From the NCBI RefSeq assembly GCF_021129195.1, contig NZ_JAJOHW010000025.1, positions 1 through 64,000 on the forward strand: a DNA stretch of 64,000 nt. The letters are read 5' to 3'. The DNA is from Chromobacterium aquaticum (GTDB taxonomy: Bacteria > Pseudomonadota > Gammaproteobacteria > Burkholderiales > Chromobacteriaceae). Positions 45,787 through 53,524 of this stretch are shown here, piece by piece (within the stretch, counting starts at the first letter, position 1; every line of letters begins with the position of its first letter). The notes below the pieces were generated by a model. That model saw nothing but the letters and a program-made list of their open reading frames with translations, was not told the origin of the DNA and did no database searches. Position numbers and translations under genes: made by a program.

Positions 45787-46314
45787 ATGATGAAAGCTTT
45801 GACCTTGGCGCTGGGCTTCGGCCTGGCCTTGACCGCGGCCTTCGCCGGCGCGGCGGAAAACCTGCCGCAGCCGGCGCGGGTGTGGGCGGACCGCCCGGCC
45901 GGCAGCGTGGCGGCGGTGAAACTGGCCGCATTGCGCTACGCGGCATTCTGGAACAGCGGCGATCCGCGCTACGCCGAGCTGGCGCTGGACCCCGACTTCA
46001 TCGACCGCACTCTGCCCGCCGGCCGTCAGCAGGGCGTGGCCGGGCCCTTGCAGGCTTCGCGCCAGTTCCGCGCCGCGGTGCCGGATTTGAAGGTGGACGT
46101 CACCGATATGGTGCTGGCCGGCGACCGCGTCGCCTTGCGCCTGCATTTCCAGGGCCATTTCAGCGGCCGCTTCGGCGATGTGCAAGGCCAGGGCCAACCG
46201 GTGGAGTTCCAGGCCTTCGACCTGTACCGCGTCAAGAACGGCCGCATCGCCGAGAACTGGCATCTGGAAGACAATCTGACCCTGATGCAGCAACTGGGCG
46301 TGGTGAAGCCATGA
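45787..46314 (+). CDS. exported SnoaL-like/ester cyclase-type protein
   Basis: The 175-residue product has a signal peptide (MMKALTLALGFGLALTAAFAGA) followed by a SnoaL-like fold: RYAAFWNSGDPRYAELALDP, FIDRTLPAGRQQGVAG, FRAAVPDLKVDVTDMVLAGD and the C-terminal FDLYRVKNGRIAENWHLED. Family members include polyketide cyclases and many proteins of unknown activity. A ribosome site (GGAG, near 45779) precedes two adjacent ATG codons at 45787 and 45790. It overlaps the SDR gene by four bases (ATGA), so the two are coupled. The substrate is unknown. Confidence 0.8.
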   Translation: MMKALTLALGFGLALTAAFAGAAENLPQPARVWADRPAGSVAAVKLAALRYAAFWNSGDPRYAELALDPDFIDRTLPAGRQQGVAGPLQASRQFRAAVPDLKVDVTDMVLAGDRVALRLHFQGHFSGRFGDVQGQGQPVEFQAFDLYRVKNGRIAENWHLEDNLTLMQQLGVVKP

Positions 46315-47018
46315 GCGCGGCGGATTTTTCTTTCCACGGCCAGGTCGTGGCGGTGCTGGGCGGCGGCTCCGGCATCGGCCGAGCGGTAGCGGACGCGGCC
46401 GTGGCGGCCGGCGCGAGGGTCTATGTGCTGGGACGTAGCGCCCAATCCGAGGCGGATCGCGAAGGTATACAGGCGGACATTACCGACAGCCGGGCATTGG
46501 CCCGGGCCTTCGCCGACATCGGCCGCATCGATCACCTGGTGCTGACCGCAGGCGCCCGGGTCGGCGCGCCGGCCTTGGCCGAGTTGAGCGAGGAGGCCTT
46601 GCGGCAGACTTTCGACGTCAAGCTGTTCGGCAGCCTGCTGGCGCTGCGCGAGGCCTTGCCCTATCTGGCGGAGCGGGCGTCGGTGACCTTCACCTCCGGC
46701 CTGTTGGCGCGCAAATTCTCCAGCGGCGGCCTGCTGAAAAGTACGGTCAACGCCGCGCTGGAAGCGGCGGCCAAGAATCTGGCCAAGGAGCTGGCGCCGC
46801 GCCGCGTCAACGTGGTCAGCCCCGGCGTGGTGGACACCGAGCTATGGGGCGAGGCCGGCTCGGCCGCGCGTCAGGCGACGCTGGCCCGCATCGGCCAGGG
46901 CCTGCCCGTCGGCCGCGTCGGTCAGCCGCGGGAATTGGCGCAAGCCTATCTGCTGGCGATGGCCAACGGCTTCATCACTGGCGCGGTGCTGGACGTGGAG
47001 GGCGGGGCCTTGTTGTAG
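46311..47018 (+). CDS. short-chain dehydrogenase/reductase lacking the usual catalytic Tyr
   Basis: The 235-residue protein has an SDR Rossmann fold: nucleotide loop VLGGGSGIGRAV, the NNAG-equivalent LTAGARVGAP, and VNVVSPGVVDTELW. The serine (TFTSGLLA) and lysine (LLKSTVNAAL) of the active site are present, but the position four residues before the lysine, normally Tyr, is Gly (SSGGLLK). It may use another residue or have lost reductase activity. It is translationally coupled to the SnoaL-like gene and is followed 26 bases later by the deacetylase-like gene. Confidence 0.83.
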   Translation: MSAADFSFHGQVVAVLGGGSGIGRAVADAAVAAGARVYVLGRSAQSEADREGIQADITDSRALARAFADIGRIDHLVLTAGARVGAPALAELSEEALRQTFDVKLFGSLLALREALPYLAERASVTFTSGLLARKFSSGGLLKSTVNAALEAAAKNLAKELAPRRVNVVSPGVVDTELWGEAGSAARQATLARIGQGLPVGRVGQPRELAQAYLLAMANGFITGAVLDVEGGALL

Positions 47019-47044
47019 GCCCGCCCCAAGAGAGAGGACTCGAG

Positions 47045-48016
47045 ATGTCCGATACCCTACCCATCAATCGTCGCCAGTTCCTGGCCGGCGCGGCCGCGGG
47101 CAGTACCGCGCTGATGCTGGCGCACGGCGCGGCGCTGGCGGCGACAGGAGCAAGCAAGATGACGGCAACTTCAACAAGCGGCGGCGCTTTCTGGCCGAAT
47201 GGCGCCCGCCTGGCGATTTCGATTTCCATGCAGTTCGAGGCCGGCGCGCAGCCGGAGCGCGGCGCCAGCGGGCCGTTTCCGCCGCTGGACCCCAAGTACG
47301 CGGATCTGCCGATGCAAAGCTGGTACGACTATGGCGTGAAGGAGGGCATTCCGCGGCTGCTGGATTTGTGGGACCGCACCGGGGTCAAGGTGACTTCGCA
47401 CATGGTGGGCCAGGCGGTGGACCGCAGCCCGCGGCTGGCGCGCGAGATCGTGGCGCGCGGCCACGAGGCGGCGGCGCACGGCCAAACCTGGGAGCCGCAA
47501 TACCCGATGACGCCGGAGCAGGAACTGGCGGCCTACAGCGCCAATATCGCCAGCATCGAGCGCGCCACCGGCATGCGGCCGGTGGGCTTCAACGCCTTCT
47601 GGCTGCGCGGCACGCCCAATACCCTGAGCATTCTGCAGCAGCTGGGCTTTCTCTATCACATCGACAACGTCAGCCGCGACGAGCCGTTCACGGTGGCGGT
47701 CAAGGGCAAGCCGTTCGTGGTGGTGCCCTATACCTTGCGCAACAACGACATCGTGCGTTTCGATTCGCCGGCGCTGAGCAATGAGGCTTATCTGTCGGAT
47801 CTGAAGGCCGAGTTCGACGTGCTCTACGCCGAGGCGGGTTCGCGGCGGCGGATGATGTCGATCAGCACCCACGACCGCATTTCCGGCTCGCCGGCGCGGG
47901 TCAAGGCGCTGGAGCAGTTCATCCGCTATGCGCAGGGCCATGCTGGCGTCGCCTTCATGCGCAAGGACGAGATCGCGCGCTACGCGCTGCAGGCGGACAA
48001 GGTGCCGGCAGACTGA
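47045..48016 (+). CDS. Tat-exported polysaccharide deacetylase-like protein
   Basis: The 323-residue protein begins with a twin-arginine signal (NRRQFLAGAAAG followed by a hydrophobic stretch to about residue 33). The rest matches the CE4/NodB-like barrel of the PuuE type: VTSHMVGQAVDRSP, ARGHEAAAHGQTWEP, GFNAFWLRGTPNT and MSISTHDRISGSP. The usual N-terminal Asp-Asp metal motif appears as MQFEAG, so the metal site may differ. The ribosome site is GAGAGGA. It ends the SnoaL-SDR-deacetylase operon; together these look like a small pathway acting on an amide- or ester-bearing compound, which is inference. Confidence 0.82.
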   Translation: MSDTLPINRRQFLAGAAAGSTALMLAHGAALAATGASKMTATSTSGGAFWPNGARLAISISMQFEAGAQPERGASGPFPPLDPKYADLPMQSWYDYGVKEGIPRLLDLWDRTGVKVTSHMVGQAVDRSPRLAREIVARGHEAAAHGQTWEPQYPMTPEQELAAYSANIASIERATGMRPVGFNAFWLRGTPNTLSILQQLGFLYHIDNVSRDEPFTVAVKGKPFVVVPYTLRNNDIVRFDSPALSNEAYLSDLKAEFDVLYAEAGSRRRMMSISTHDRISGSPARVKALEQFIRYAQGHAGVAFMRKDEIARYALQADKVPAD

Positions 48017-48028
48017 GTTCTTGAGTCG

Positions 48029-48072
48029 CGTTCCACAACCGCGGCACGGCCATTGGCCGCGCCGCGGTTTTC
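48029..48072 (+). terminator. possible terminator after the deacetylase-like gene
   Basis: GC-rich inverted segments around 48040-48066 (CCGCGGC with GCCGCGG, and GGCCATTGGCC between) are followed by TTTTCTT. MITE copy B begins four bases later, so the element may have landed in the terminator tail. Confidence 0.45.
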
Positions 48073-48075
48073 TTA

Positions 48076-48215
48076 GAACCTGTTTACGATCTCGCGAGCT
48101 AAGGCGAGACAAGGCGAAAACGGTTGAAGAAGCGGAATGTACAGGTGGTACATGAGCATTCTGAAAGCGTTTTCAACGCCGAATCGCCGACGCGCAGCAG
48201 ATCGTAAACAGGTTC
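48076..48215 (+). mobile_element. stop-codon MITE copy B (at the LysR gene stop)
   Basis: The 140-base element has perfect 17-base inverted ends (GAACCTGTTTACGATCT and its complement) and the central palindrome ATGTACAGGTGGTACAT. It is flanked by TTA on both sides (48073-48075 and 48216-48218). The right TTA is the TAA stop codon of the minus-strand LysR gene. This is the best-preserved copy and the clearest case of a 3-bp duplication. Confidence 0.9.
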
Positions 48216-49148
48216 TTACAATTGGGCGCCGGCCTCCGGCAGCAGGGCGGTGGCCGGCAGCGTCGACAGCCGCTCGCGCAGGAAATCTATCAAGCGGCGG
48301 ATGCGCAGCGGCTGGCCGCGCTGGCCGGCGTAGAGCAGGTGCAGCGGCGCGCTGTCGGTGAAGTATTCGTCCAGCACCGTGAGCAGGCGGCCCTGGCGCA
48401 GGTCGTCGGCGATGTCCAGCAGCGATTTGTAGGCGAAGCCCTGGCCTTGCAGCGCCCAGCGGCGGATGACCTCGCCGTCGTTGCTCTGCTGCGCGCGCTC
48501 CAGCCGCAGCGCGCGGCGCTGGCCGTGCTCGCGATAAGGCCATTCGTGCATCGGGCCGTCGCCGGTGACCAGGGTCAGCGTCGGCAGTTCGGTCAATTGC
48601 CGCGGATGGCTGGGCATGCCGGTGCGCGCCAGCAGCGCCGGCGCGGCGCAGACCACGCGGCGGCTGGCGGCCAGTTCGCGCGCGATCAGGCCGCTGTCCG
48701 CCGGCTGGCCGTAGCGGATGGCGATGTCGATGTCCTCGCCGATCAAGTCGGCCGGGGTGTCGTCCAGCTGCAAGGCGAAATGCACCGCCGGGTGCAGGCG
48801 GCGGAATTCGTCCAGGCAGTCCAGCAAGGCGTGGCGGCCCAGGTCCGAAGGCGCCGACAGCCGGATCAGGCCGCTGAGTTCGCTTTGCTCGCGCTGCAGC
48901 CGGTCCTGGCCTTGCTGCAGGGTGTCCAGCGCGCGCTGGCAGTGGTCGCGGAACACTTCGCCGGCCTCGGTCAGCCGCAGCTGGCGGGTGGTGCGCTGGA
49001 ACAGCCGGCTGTCCAGCGCGGCCTCCAGCCGCTGGATGCAGGCGCTGGCGGCTGCGGGGGACAGACCTTGCTTGCGGCCGGCGGCGGAGAAGCTGCCCAG
49101 CTGGGCGGCGTCGAGGAAGAGGCGTAGGTCGTTGAGTCGATCGAGCAT
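48216..49148 (-). CDS. LysR-family transcriptional regulator
   Basis: The 310-residue protein has the LysR winged helix-turn-helix at its N-terminus (LRLFLDAAQLGSFSAAGRK, then SACIQRLEAALDSRLFQR) and a substrate-binding effector domain (GLIRLSAPSDLGRHALLD onward). The start is MLDRLNDLRLF at 49148; an ATG at 49154 adds two residues. The reading frame is open further upstream, but that part lies antisense or out of frame over the aminopeptidase gene and is not coding. It converges on the SnoaL-SDR-deacetylase operon. Its stop codon is directly adjacent to MITE copy B. Confidence 0.92.
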   Translation of the reverse strand: MLDRLNDLRLFLDAAQLGSFSAAGRKQGLSPAAASACIQRLEAALDSRLFQRTTRQLRLTEAGEVFRDHCQRALDTLQQGQDRLQREQSELSGLIRLSAPSDLGRHALLDCLDEFRRLHPAVHFALQLDDTPADLIGEDIDIAIRYGQPADSGLIARELAASRRVVCAAPALLARTGMPSHPRQLTELPTLTLVTGDGPMHEWPYREHGQRRALRLERAQQSNDGEVIRRWALQGQGFAYKSLLDIADDLRQGRLLTVLDEYFTDSAPLHLLYAGQRGQPLRIRRLIDFLRERLSTLPATALLPEAGAQL

Positions 49149-49189
49149 GAGCATGGCCCGGGCGCGGCTGCGCCCGGGCGGGGAGGGGT

Positions 49190-51001
49190 TTAAATGGTTT
49201 CGGTATTGGCCAGCAGCCATTCGCGCGCCGCGCCGTCCACCAGCGGCAGCAAGCGTGAGCGCACTTCCTCGTGGTATTGGTTCAGCCAGTCCACCTCGGC
49301 GCGGGACAGCAGGTTGAAGTCCAGGCAGCGGGTGTCGATAGGGCACAGGGTCAGGGTTTCGAAGCGCAGGAAGTCGCCGAATTCGTTCTGCGACGAGGCC
49401 ACGTTCAGCACCAGGTTCTCGATGCGCACACCCCAGCGGCCCGGGCGATAGACGCCGGGTTCGATCGAGGTGACCATGCCTTCCTGCATCGCCATATTGG
49501 CGTCCGGCACCGCGCGGGAAATGCTTTGCGGGCCTTCGTGCACATTGAGGAAATAGCCGACGCCGTGGCCGGTGCCGTGGCCGAAGTCGATGTCCTGCTG
49601 CCACAGCGGCGCGCGCGCCAGCGCGTCCAGCATAGGCGACAGGGTGCCGCGCGGGAAATGGGCCATGGACAGGCCTATGGTGCCTTTCAGCACCAGGGTG
49701 AAGTCGCGCTTCTGCTCGGCGGACGGCGCGCCGACCGCCACCACGCGGGTGATGTCGGTGGTGCCGCCCAGGTATTGGCCGCCGGAGTCTATCAGCAGCA
49801 GGCCGTCGCCCTTGATCTCGCTGTGGGCGGCTGCGGTGGCGTGGTAGTGCGGCAGCGCGCCGTTGGCGTTGAAGCCGGCGATGGTGCCGAAGCTGGGCGA
49901 CACGAAGCCGGGCCGGCGCGCGCGCGCGGCGGTGATTTCCTCGTCTATGGTCAGCTCGGTGACGCGGCTGCGGTTGACCTCGCCTTCGAACCAGGCGAAG
50001 AACTCGCACAGCGCCGCGCCGTCCTGTTCCATCGCGCCGCGGATGTGGGCGGCCTCTTCCTCCGTCTTGCAGGACTTGAACAGGGTGCTGGGATTGATCG
50101 CCTCGATCACGCGGGCGGCCGGATTGACCGCCTGGCGCAGGCCCAGGGTCACGCGGCGCGGGTCCAGCAGCAGGCTGGCTCCGGCCGGCAAGGCGGCGAG
50201 CGCCGGCTTGGCCTGGGCGTAAGGCCGCACTTCGACGCCGTCGGCCGCCAGTTGGGCGCGCAGCTCGGCGGAAACCTTGCCTTCGCCGACGAAGAGGGTG
50301 GCCTGCTGACGGCTCAGCAGCGCGTGGCTGATGAAGACCGGATTGTAGTTGACGTCGCTGCCGCGCAGATTGAAGCTCCAGGCGATGTCGTCCAGCGTGG
50401 ACAGGAAGTGCCAGTCGGCGCCGGCCTCGTCCATGGCGGCGCGCAAGCGCGCCAGCTTGTCGGCGCGGCTTTGCGGCGCGAAGGCCGATTCATGTTGATA
50501 GACCGGCGCGTCCGGCAGCGGCGGGCGCTGCGGGTCGATGGCGTCTATCAAATCCAGGTCGGTGCGCAAGCGGGCTCCGGCCTGTTCCAGCGCGGCTTGC
50601 AGCGCCTTGGCCGCGGCCAGGCCCAGCGAGTCGCCGTCCACCGCCAGCGTTTGGCCGGCGCTCAGGGTCTTGGCGATCCAGCCCAGGTGGTCGGCGCTGG
50701 CGGCGCTGATGATTTTGACCAGCTGGATGCCGCTGCCGGCCAATTCGGCCTCGGCCTGCACCCAGTAACGGCTGTCGGCCCAGACGCCGGCGAAGTCGCG
50801 GGTGACGATCAGCGTGCCCATGGAGCCGGTGAAGCCGGACAGCCATTGGCGGGCCTGCCAGCGCGCCGGCAGGTATTCCGACAGATGCGGGTCCGAGGAG
50901 GGCACCAGACAGGCGTCGACGCCGGCGTTCTTCATGGCGGCGCGCAAGGAGGCGATGCGTTGCGGAATGGTGTCCAATTGCGGGGTTGCGAGGGTGTTCA
51001 T
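49190..51001 (-). CDS. Xaa-Pro aminopeptidase (aminopeptidase P, M24B)
   Basis: The 603-residue enzyme removes an N-terminal residue linked to proline. It is the long three-domain type related to eukaryotic XPNPEP1: two creatinase-like N-terminal domains (about 15-310) and a C-terminal pita-bread domain. The metal ligands are visible: Asp in LLLIDSGG and in TTDITRV, His in GHGTGHGVG, and Glu in TSIEPGVYR and VRIENL. The ATG at 51001 follows GGAG at five bases; the frame extends to 51025. It is on the same strand as the LysR gene and 41 bases upstream of it. Confidence 0.93.
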   Translation of the reverse strand: MNTLATPQLDTIPQRIASLRAAMKNAGVDACLVPSSDPHLSEYLPARWQARQWLSGFTGSMGTLIVTRDFAGVWADSRYWVQAEAELAGSGIQLVKIISAASADHLGWIAKTLSAGQTLAVDGDSLGLAAAKALQAALEQAGARLRTDLDLIDAIDPQRPPLPDAPVYQHESAFAPQSRADKLARLRAAMDEAGADWHFLSTLDDIAWSFNLRGSDVNYNPVFISHALLSRQQATLFVGEGKVSAELRAQLAADGVEVRPYAQAKPALAALPAGASLLLDPRRVTLGLRQAVNPAARVIEAINPSTLFKSCKTEEEAAHIRGAMEQDGAALCEFFAWFEGEVNRSRVTELTIDEEITAARARRPGFVSPSFGTIAGFNANGALPHYHATAAAHSEIKGDGLLLIDSGGQYLGGTTDITRVVAVGAPSAEQKRDFTLVLKGTIGLSMAHFPRGTLSPMLDALARAPLWQQDIDFGHGTGHGVGYFLNVHEGPQSISRAVPDANMAMQEGMVTSIEPGVYRPGRWGVRIENLVLNVASSQNEFGDFLRFETLTLCPIDTRCLDFNLLSRAEVDWLNQYHEEVRSRLLPLVDGAAREWLLANTETI

Positions 51002-51171
51002 GCCGGCTCCGGGGGATGTATCCATGCATTCTGTGGCTAATGAAACCGGGGCGCAAGAGTATGAGCATAGCTGATGATTGCCATGTCATTTTTTGAGCCG
51101 GCACGATGGCCGCCGACAGGTCTATACTGGAGCCGGCATCGGCGCCGCCGATGCACGCCAAGGAGCTGATC

Positions 51172-51300
51172 ATGAGTAAATCAAGACACAGCAGCAAGGA
51201 AGCCAAAAAACAGCCGTTGCTGACGCCCAAGGAAAAACGGGCAGCCAAGCATCAGAAGAAACACGGGCCGGATGGCGCGCCCATCATTGTGCCTCACTAA
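51172..51300 (+). CDS. tiny Lys-rich basic protein
   Basis: The 42-residue product begins MSKSRHSSKEAKKQPLLTPK and is rich in Lys, His and Ala. The ribosome site AAGGAG lies six bases before the ATG, which strongly supports translation. It has no membrane segment; such basic peptides often bind nucleic acid or ribosomes, but no function is known to me. The reading frame is open from 51106, but the ribosome site fixes the start at 51172. Confidence 0.72.
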   Translation: MSKSRHSSKEAKKQPLLTPKEKRAAKHQKKHGPDGAPIIVPH

Positions 51301-51596
51301 GGCGAGCGCCGCGGCGATGCGGCTGCCTTGATGTGCTGAGCGCCTCGCTGATTTTGATCCGTGCGCTGTTTCCCTTCACGGTCCATGCGACCGTCCACGC
51401 CGGCCAGCGGGCCGGCCAATCGCCCAAACCTCCTGCCGCTGTGGTCAGGAGGTTTTTGTTTGCTGCGTTGAGTCAGGGCGAAGGCATGCACGCGCGGCCA
51501 AAATATGCTTCCTTGATTTTTTGCGGCGGAGACGATAGCTTTACTGGCTTTATTCGGGGCCGGCCGCAGTGAGCGCGGCAGGAGCAAGGGAAAGAG
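51301..51596. other. gap between the tiny basic gene and the DOPA-dioxygenase-like gene
   Basis: The 296 bases hold a terminator at 51426-51457, a GC-rich inverted segment around 51400-51415 (GGCCAGCGGGCCGGCC), and the ribosome site of the next gene (GGAGCAAGGGAAAGAG). I see no coding signal or repeat. Confidence 0.5.
51426..51457 (+). terminator. terminator after the tiny basic gene
   Basis: Perfect 10-base arms AAACCTCCTG and CAGGAGGTTT are separated by a 10-base loop and followed by TT, then GTTTG. It lies 125 bases after the stop. Confidence 0.8.
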
Positions 51597-51962
51597 ATGC
51601 AACAAGCCATCGAGGCGGCGGGTTATCACGCCCATGTGTATTTCGACACGGCGCAGCAAGCCGCGGCGCGGCGGCTGCGCGAGGCGGTGGCGCAGCGCTT
51701 TGCCGTGGAATTGGGACGCTGGCGCGAGCAGGCTTACGGGCCGCATCCGGTGGGCGCGTATCAGATCGCTTTCGCGCCGGCCTTGTTCGGCCAGATCGTG
51801 CCGTGGCTGATGCTGAACCGGGAGGGGCTGAGCGTGTTGTTGCATCCGCTGACCGGCGACGATGTCGAGGACCACAGCGATTTCGCCATGTGGCTGGGCG
51901 CGCCGCTGGAATTGAACATGGACTTTCTGCGCCAGCACGGCGACAACGGGCGCTCGGGCTAG
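51597..51962 (+). CDS. DOPA 4,5-dioxygenase-family protein
   Basis: The 121-residue protein matches the small DOPA 4,5-dioxygenase-like family. The conserved histidines are visible: GYHAHVYFD at the start, GPHPVGAYQ in the middle and HSDFAMWLG near the end. Plant and fungal members cleave the catechol ring of DOPA; bacterial members are mostly uncharacterised. The ribosome site is GGAGCAAGGG. It is monocistronic. Confidence 0.88.
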   Translation: MQQAIEAAGYHAHVYFDTAQQAAARRLREAVAQRFAVELGRWREQAYGPHPVGAYQIAFAPALFGQIVPWLMLNREGLSVLLHPLTGDDVEDHSDFAMWLGAPLELNMDFLRQHGDNGRSG

Positions 51963-51982
51963 TCCGACGGGCGCGGCCAAAA

Positions 51983-52014
51983 CAAAACCCACCGGCCTGA
52001 GCCGGTGGGTTTTG
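51983..52014. terminator. bidirectional terminator between the dioxygenase-like gene and phaA
   Basis: Perfect 14-base arms CAAAACCCACCGGC and their complement enclose CTGA. A and T runs inside the arms serve both directions, ending the dioxygenase-like transcript on the plus strand and phaA on the minus strand. Confidence 0.92.
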
Positions 52015-52033
52015 TGATTGACGGGTACCGGTT

Positions 52034-53212
52034 TTAGCGCCGTTCCACCGCCAGCGCCACGCCCATGCCGCCGCCTATGCACAGCGTGGCCAGGCCCTTC
52101 TTGGCGTCGCGACGCTGCATTTCATGCAGCAGGGTGACCAGCACGCGGCAGCCGGAGGCGCCGATCGGGTGGCCCAGCGCGATGGCGCCGCCGTTGACGT
52201 TGACCTTGTCCGGGCCCCAGCCCAGTTCGCGCGCCACGCCCAGCGCCTGGGCGGCGAAGGCTTCGTTGGCTTCCACCAAATCCAGCTCTTCCACGGTCCA
52301 GCCGGCCTTGTCTAGCGCCTTGCGGGTGGCGGCCACCGGGCCTATGCCCATGATTTCCGGCGCGCAGCCGGTCAGCGCGTAGCCCTTGATCGCGGCCAGC
52401 GGCTTCAGACCCAGCTGGTCCGCCTTCTGCGCCGACATCAGCAGCACCGCGGCGGCGCCGTCATTGATGCCGGAAGCGTTGCCGGCGGTGACGGTGCCTT
52501 CCTTCTTGAAGGCGGCGCGCAACTTGGCCAGGCCCTCGGCGCTGGCGTCGTGCTTGATGAACTCGTCGCTGTCGAAGGCCAGCGGATCGCCCTTGCGCTG
52601 CGGCACCAGCACCGGCGTGATCTCGTCCTTGAACTTGCCGGCTTGCTGCGCGGCGGCGGCGCGTTGCTGCGAGGCCAGCGCCAGCGCATCCTGCTCTTCG
52701 CGGCCGATGCCGTACTTTTCCGCCACGTTTTCAGCGGTGATGCCCATGTGGTAGGCATTGTAGGCGTCGGTCAGGCCGTCGTTGACCATGGTGTCGATCA
52801 GCTGGGCGTTGCCCATGCGGAAGCCGTCGCGCGAGCCGGGCAGGATGTGCGGCGACAAGGACATGCTTTCCTGGCCGCCGGCGATGACGATGTCGGCGTC
52901 GCCGTTGGCGATGGCCTGGGCGCCCAGGTGCACGGCGCGCAGGCCGGAACCGCAGACCACGTTGAGGGTGGTGGCCGGGGTGGTGACCGGCAGGCCGGCC
53001 TTGATCAGCGCCTGGCGCGCCGGGTTCTGGCCGCTGCCGGCGGTCAGCACTTGGCCGAGGATGACTTCGCTGACGTCTTCCGGTTTCAGGCCGGTTTTGG
53101 CCAGCAGCGATTTGATGACGGTGGCGCCCAATTCCGGGGCCGGGATCTTGGCCAGCGCGCCGCCAAAGCTGCCGATGGCGGTGCGGGTTGCTGCGACAAT
53201 CACGACTTCCAT
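52034..53212 (-). CDS. phaA: acetyl-CoA acetyltransferase (beta-ketothiolase) PhaA
   Basis: PhaA condenses two acetyl-CoA to acetoacetyl-CoA, the first step of polyhydroxybutyrate synthesis. The thiolase residues are present: C87 in NVVCGSG, H348 in ALGHPIG and C378 in LCIGGGMG. The ATG at 53212 ([14 protein letters not shown]) follows GGAG at eight bases and gives 392 residues; the frame is open to 53236. It lies downstream of phaC on the same strand, the arrangement reported for Chromobacterium, but here two repeat elements (one decayed, one intact) separate the pair. Confidence 0.95.
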   Translation of the reverse strand: MEVVIVAATRTAIGSFGGALAKIPAPELGATVIKSLLAKTGLKPEDVSEVILGQVLTAGSGQNPARQALIKAGLPVTTPATTLNVVCGSGLRAVHLGAQAIANGDADIVIAGGQESMSLSPHILPGSRDGFRMGNAQLIDTMVNDGLTDAYNAYHMGITAENVAEKYGIGREEQDALALASQQRAAAAQQAGKFKDEITPVLVPQRKGDPLAFDSDEFIKHDASAEGLAKLRAAFKKEGTVTAGNASGINDGAAAVLLMSAQKADQLGLKPLAAIKGYALTGCAPEIMGIGPVAATRKALDKAGWTVEELDLVEANEAFAAQALGVARELGWGPDKVNVNGGAIALGHPIGASGCRVLVTLLHEMQRRDAKKGLATLCIGGGMGVALAVERR

Positions 53213-53373
53213 GTTTTTCTCCGTCTCTCTCTTCAATGTGACCGCGAAGGTCGGTGTGCCGGCCAGCGCGCCGGCGGCGGGGCGGGGAGACCGCTAAAGC
53301 GCTTCGAAGCGGCTTTCAATCCCTTGCCCAAGCATCCCGCCGAAGCGCGGCAGACTTTGAACCGTTTTTCTTA
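53213..53373. other. phaA leader region with decayed repeat end
   Basis: This part of the phaC-phaA gap contains the phaA ribosome site and a decayed right half of the MITE family (about 53300-53370). No separate promoter for phaA is obvious on the minus strand. Confidence 0.45.
53300..53370 (+). repeat. decayed right half of a second MITE next to copy C
   Basis: GCCGAAGCGCGGCAGACTTTGAAC followed by CGTTTTTC resembles the right part of copy A in reverse complement (GCCGAAGCGTAGCAGACTTTGAACAGGTTC). The TTA that flanks copy C follows at once, so copy C seems to have landed at the edge of an older element. Confidence 0.55.
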
Positions 53374-53524
53374 GAGCCTGTTTATGATCTCGCGAGCTAG
53401 GGCGAGACAAGGCGAACACGAGCGAAAAAGCGGAATGTACTCGTGGAACATGAGCATTTTGAGCTCGGTTTCAACGCCCATGTCTATCCATCCCGCCGAC
53501 GCGCAGCAGAGCGTAAACAGGTTC
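53374..53524 (+). mobile_element. stop-codon MITE copy C (at the phaC stop)
   Basis: The 151-base element has ends GAGCCTGTTTATGATCT and AGAGCGTAAACAGGTTC (14 of 17 complementary). It is flanked on both sides by TTA (53371-53373, 53525-53527). The right TTA is the TAA stop of phaC on the minus strand. The central hairpin has one changed base (ATGTACTCGTGGAACAT). Confidence 0.88.

Noticed and set aside
45723-46310. A 431-residue frame fusing extra sequence to the SDR
   Set aside because: The upstream part is the SnoaL-like gene read in another frame. The SDR starts at the ATGA overlap at 46311.
49190-50009. A 597-residue frame that would extend the LysR protein far upstream
   Set aside because: The extra part lies out of frame over the aminopeptidase P gene. 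Only residues from MLDRLNDLRLF onward match a LysR regulator.
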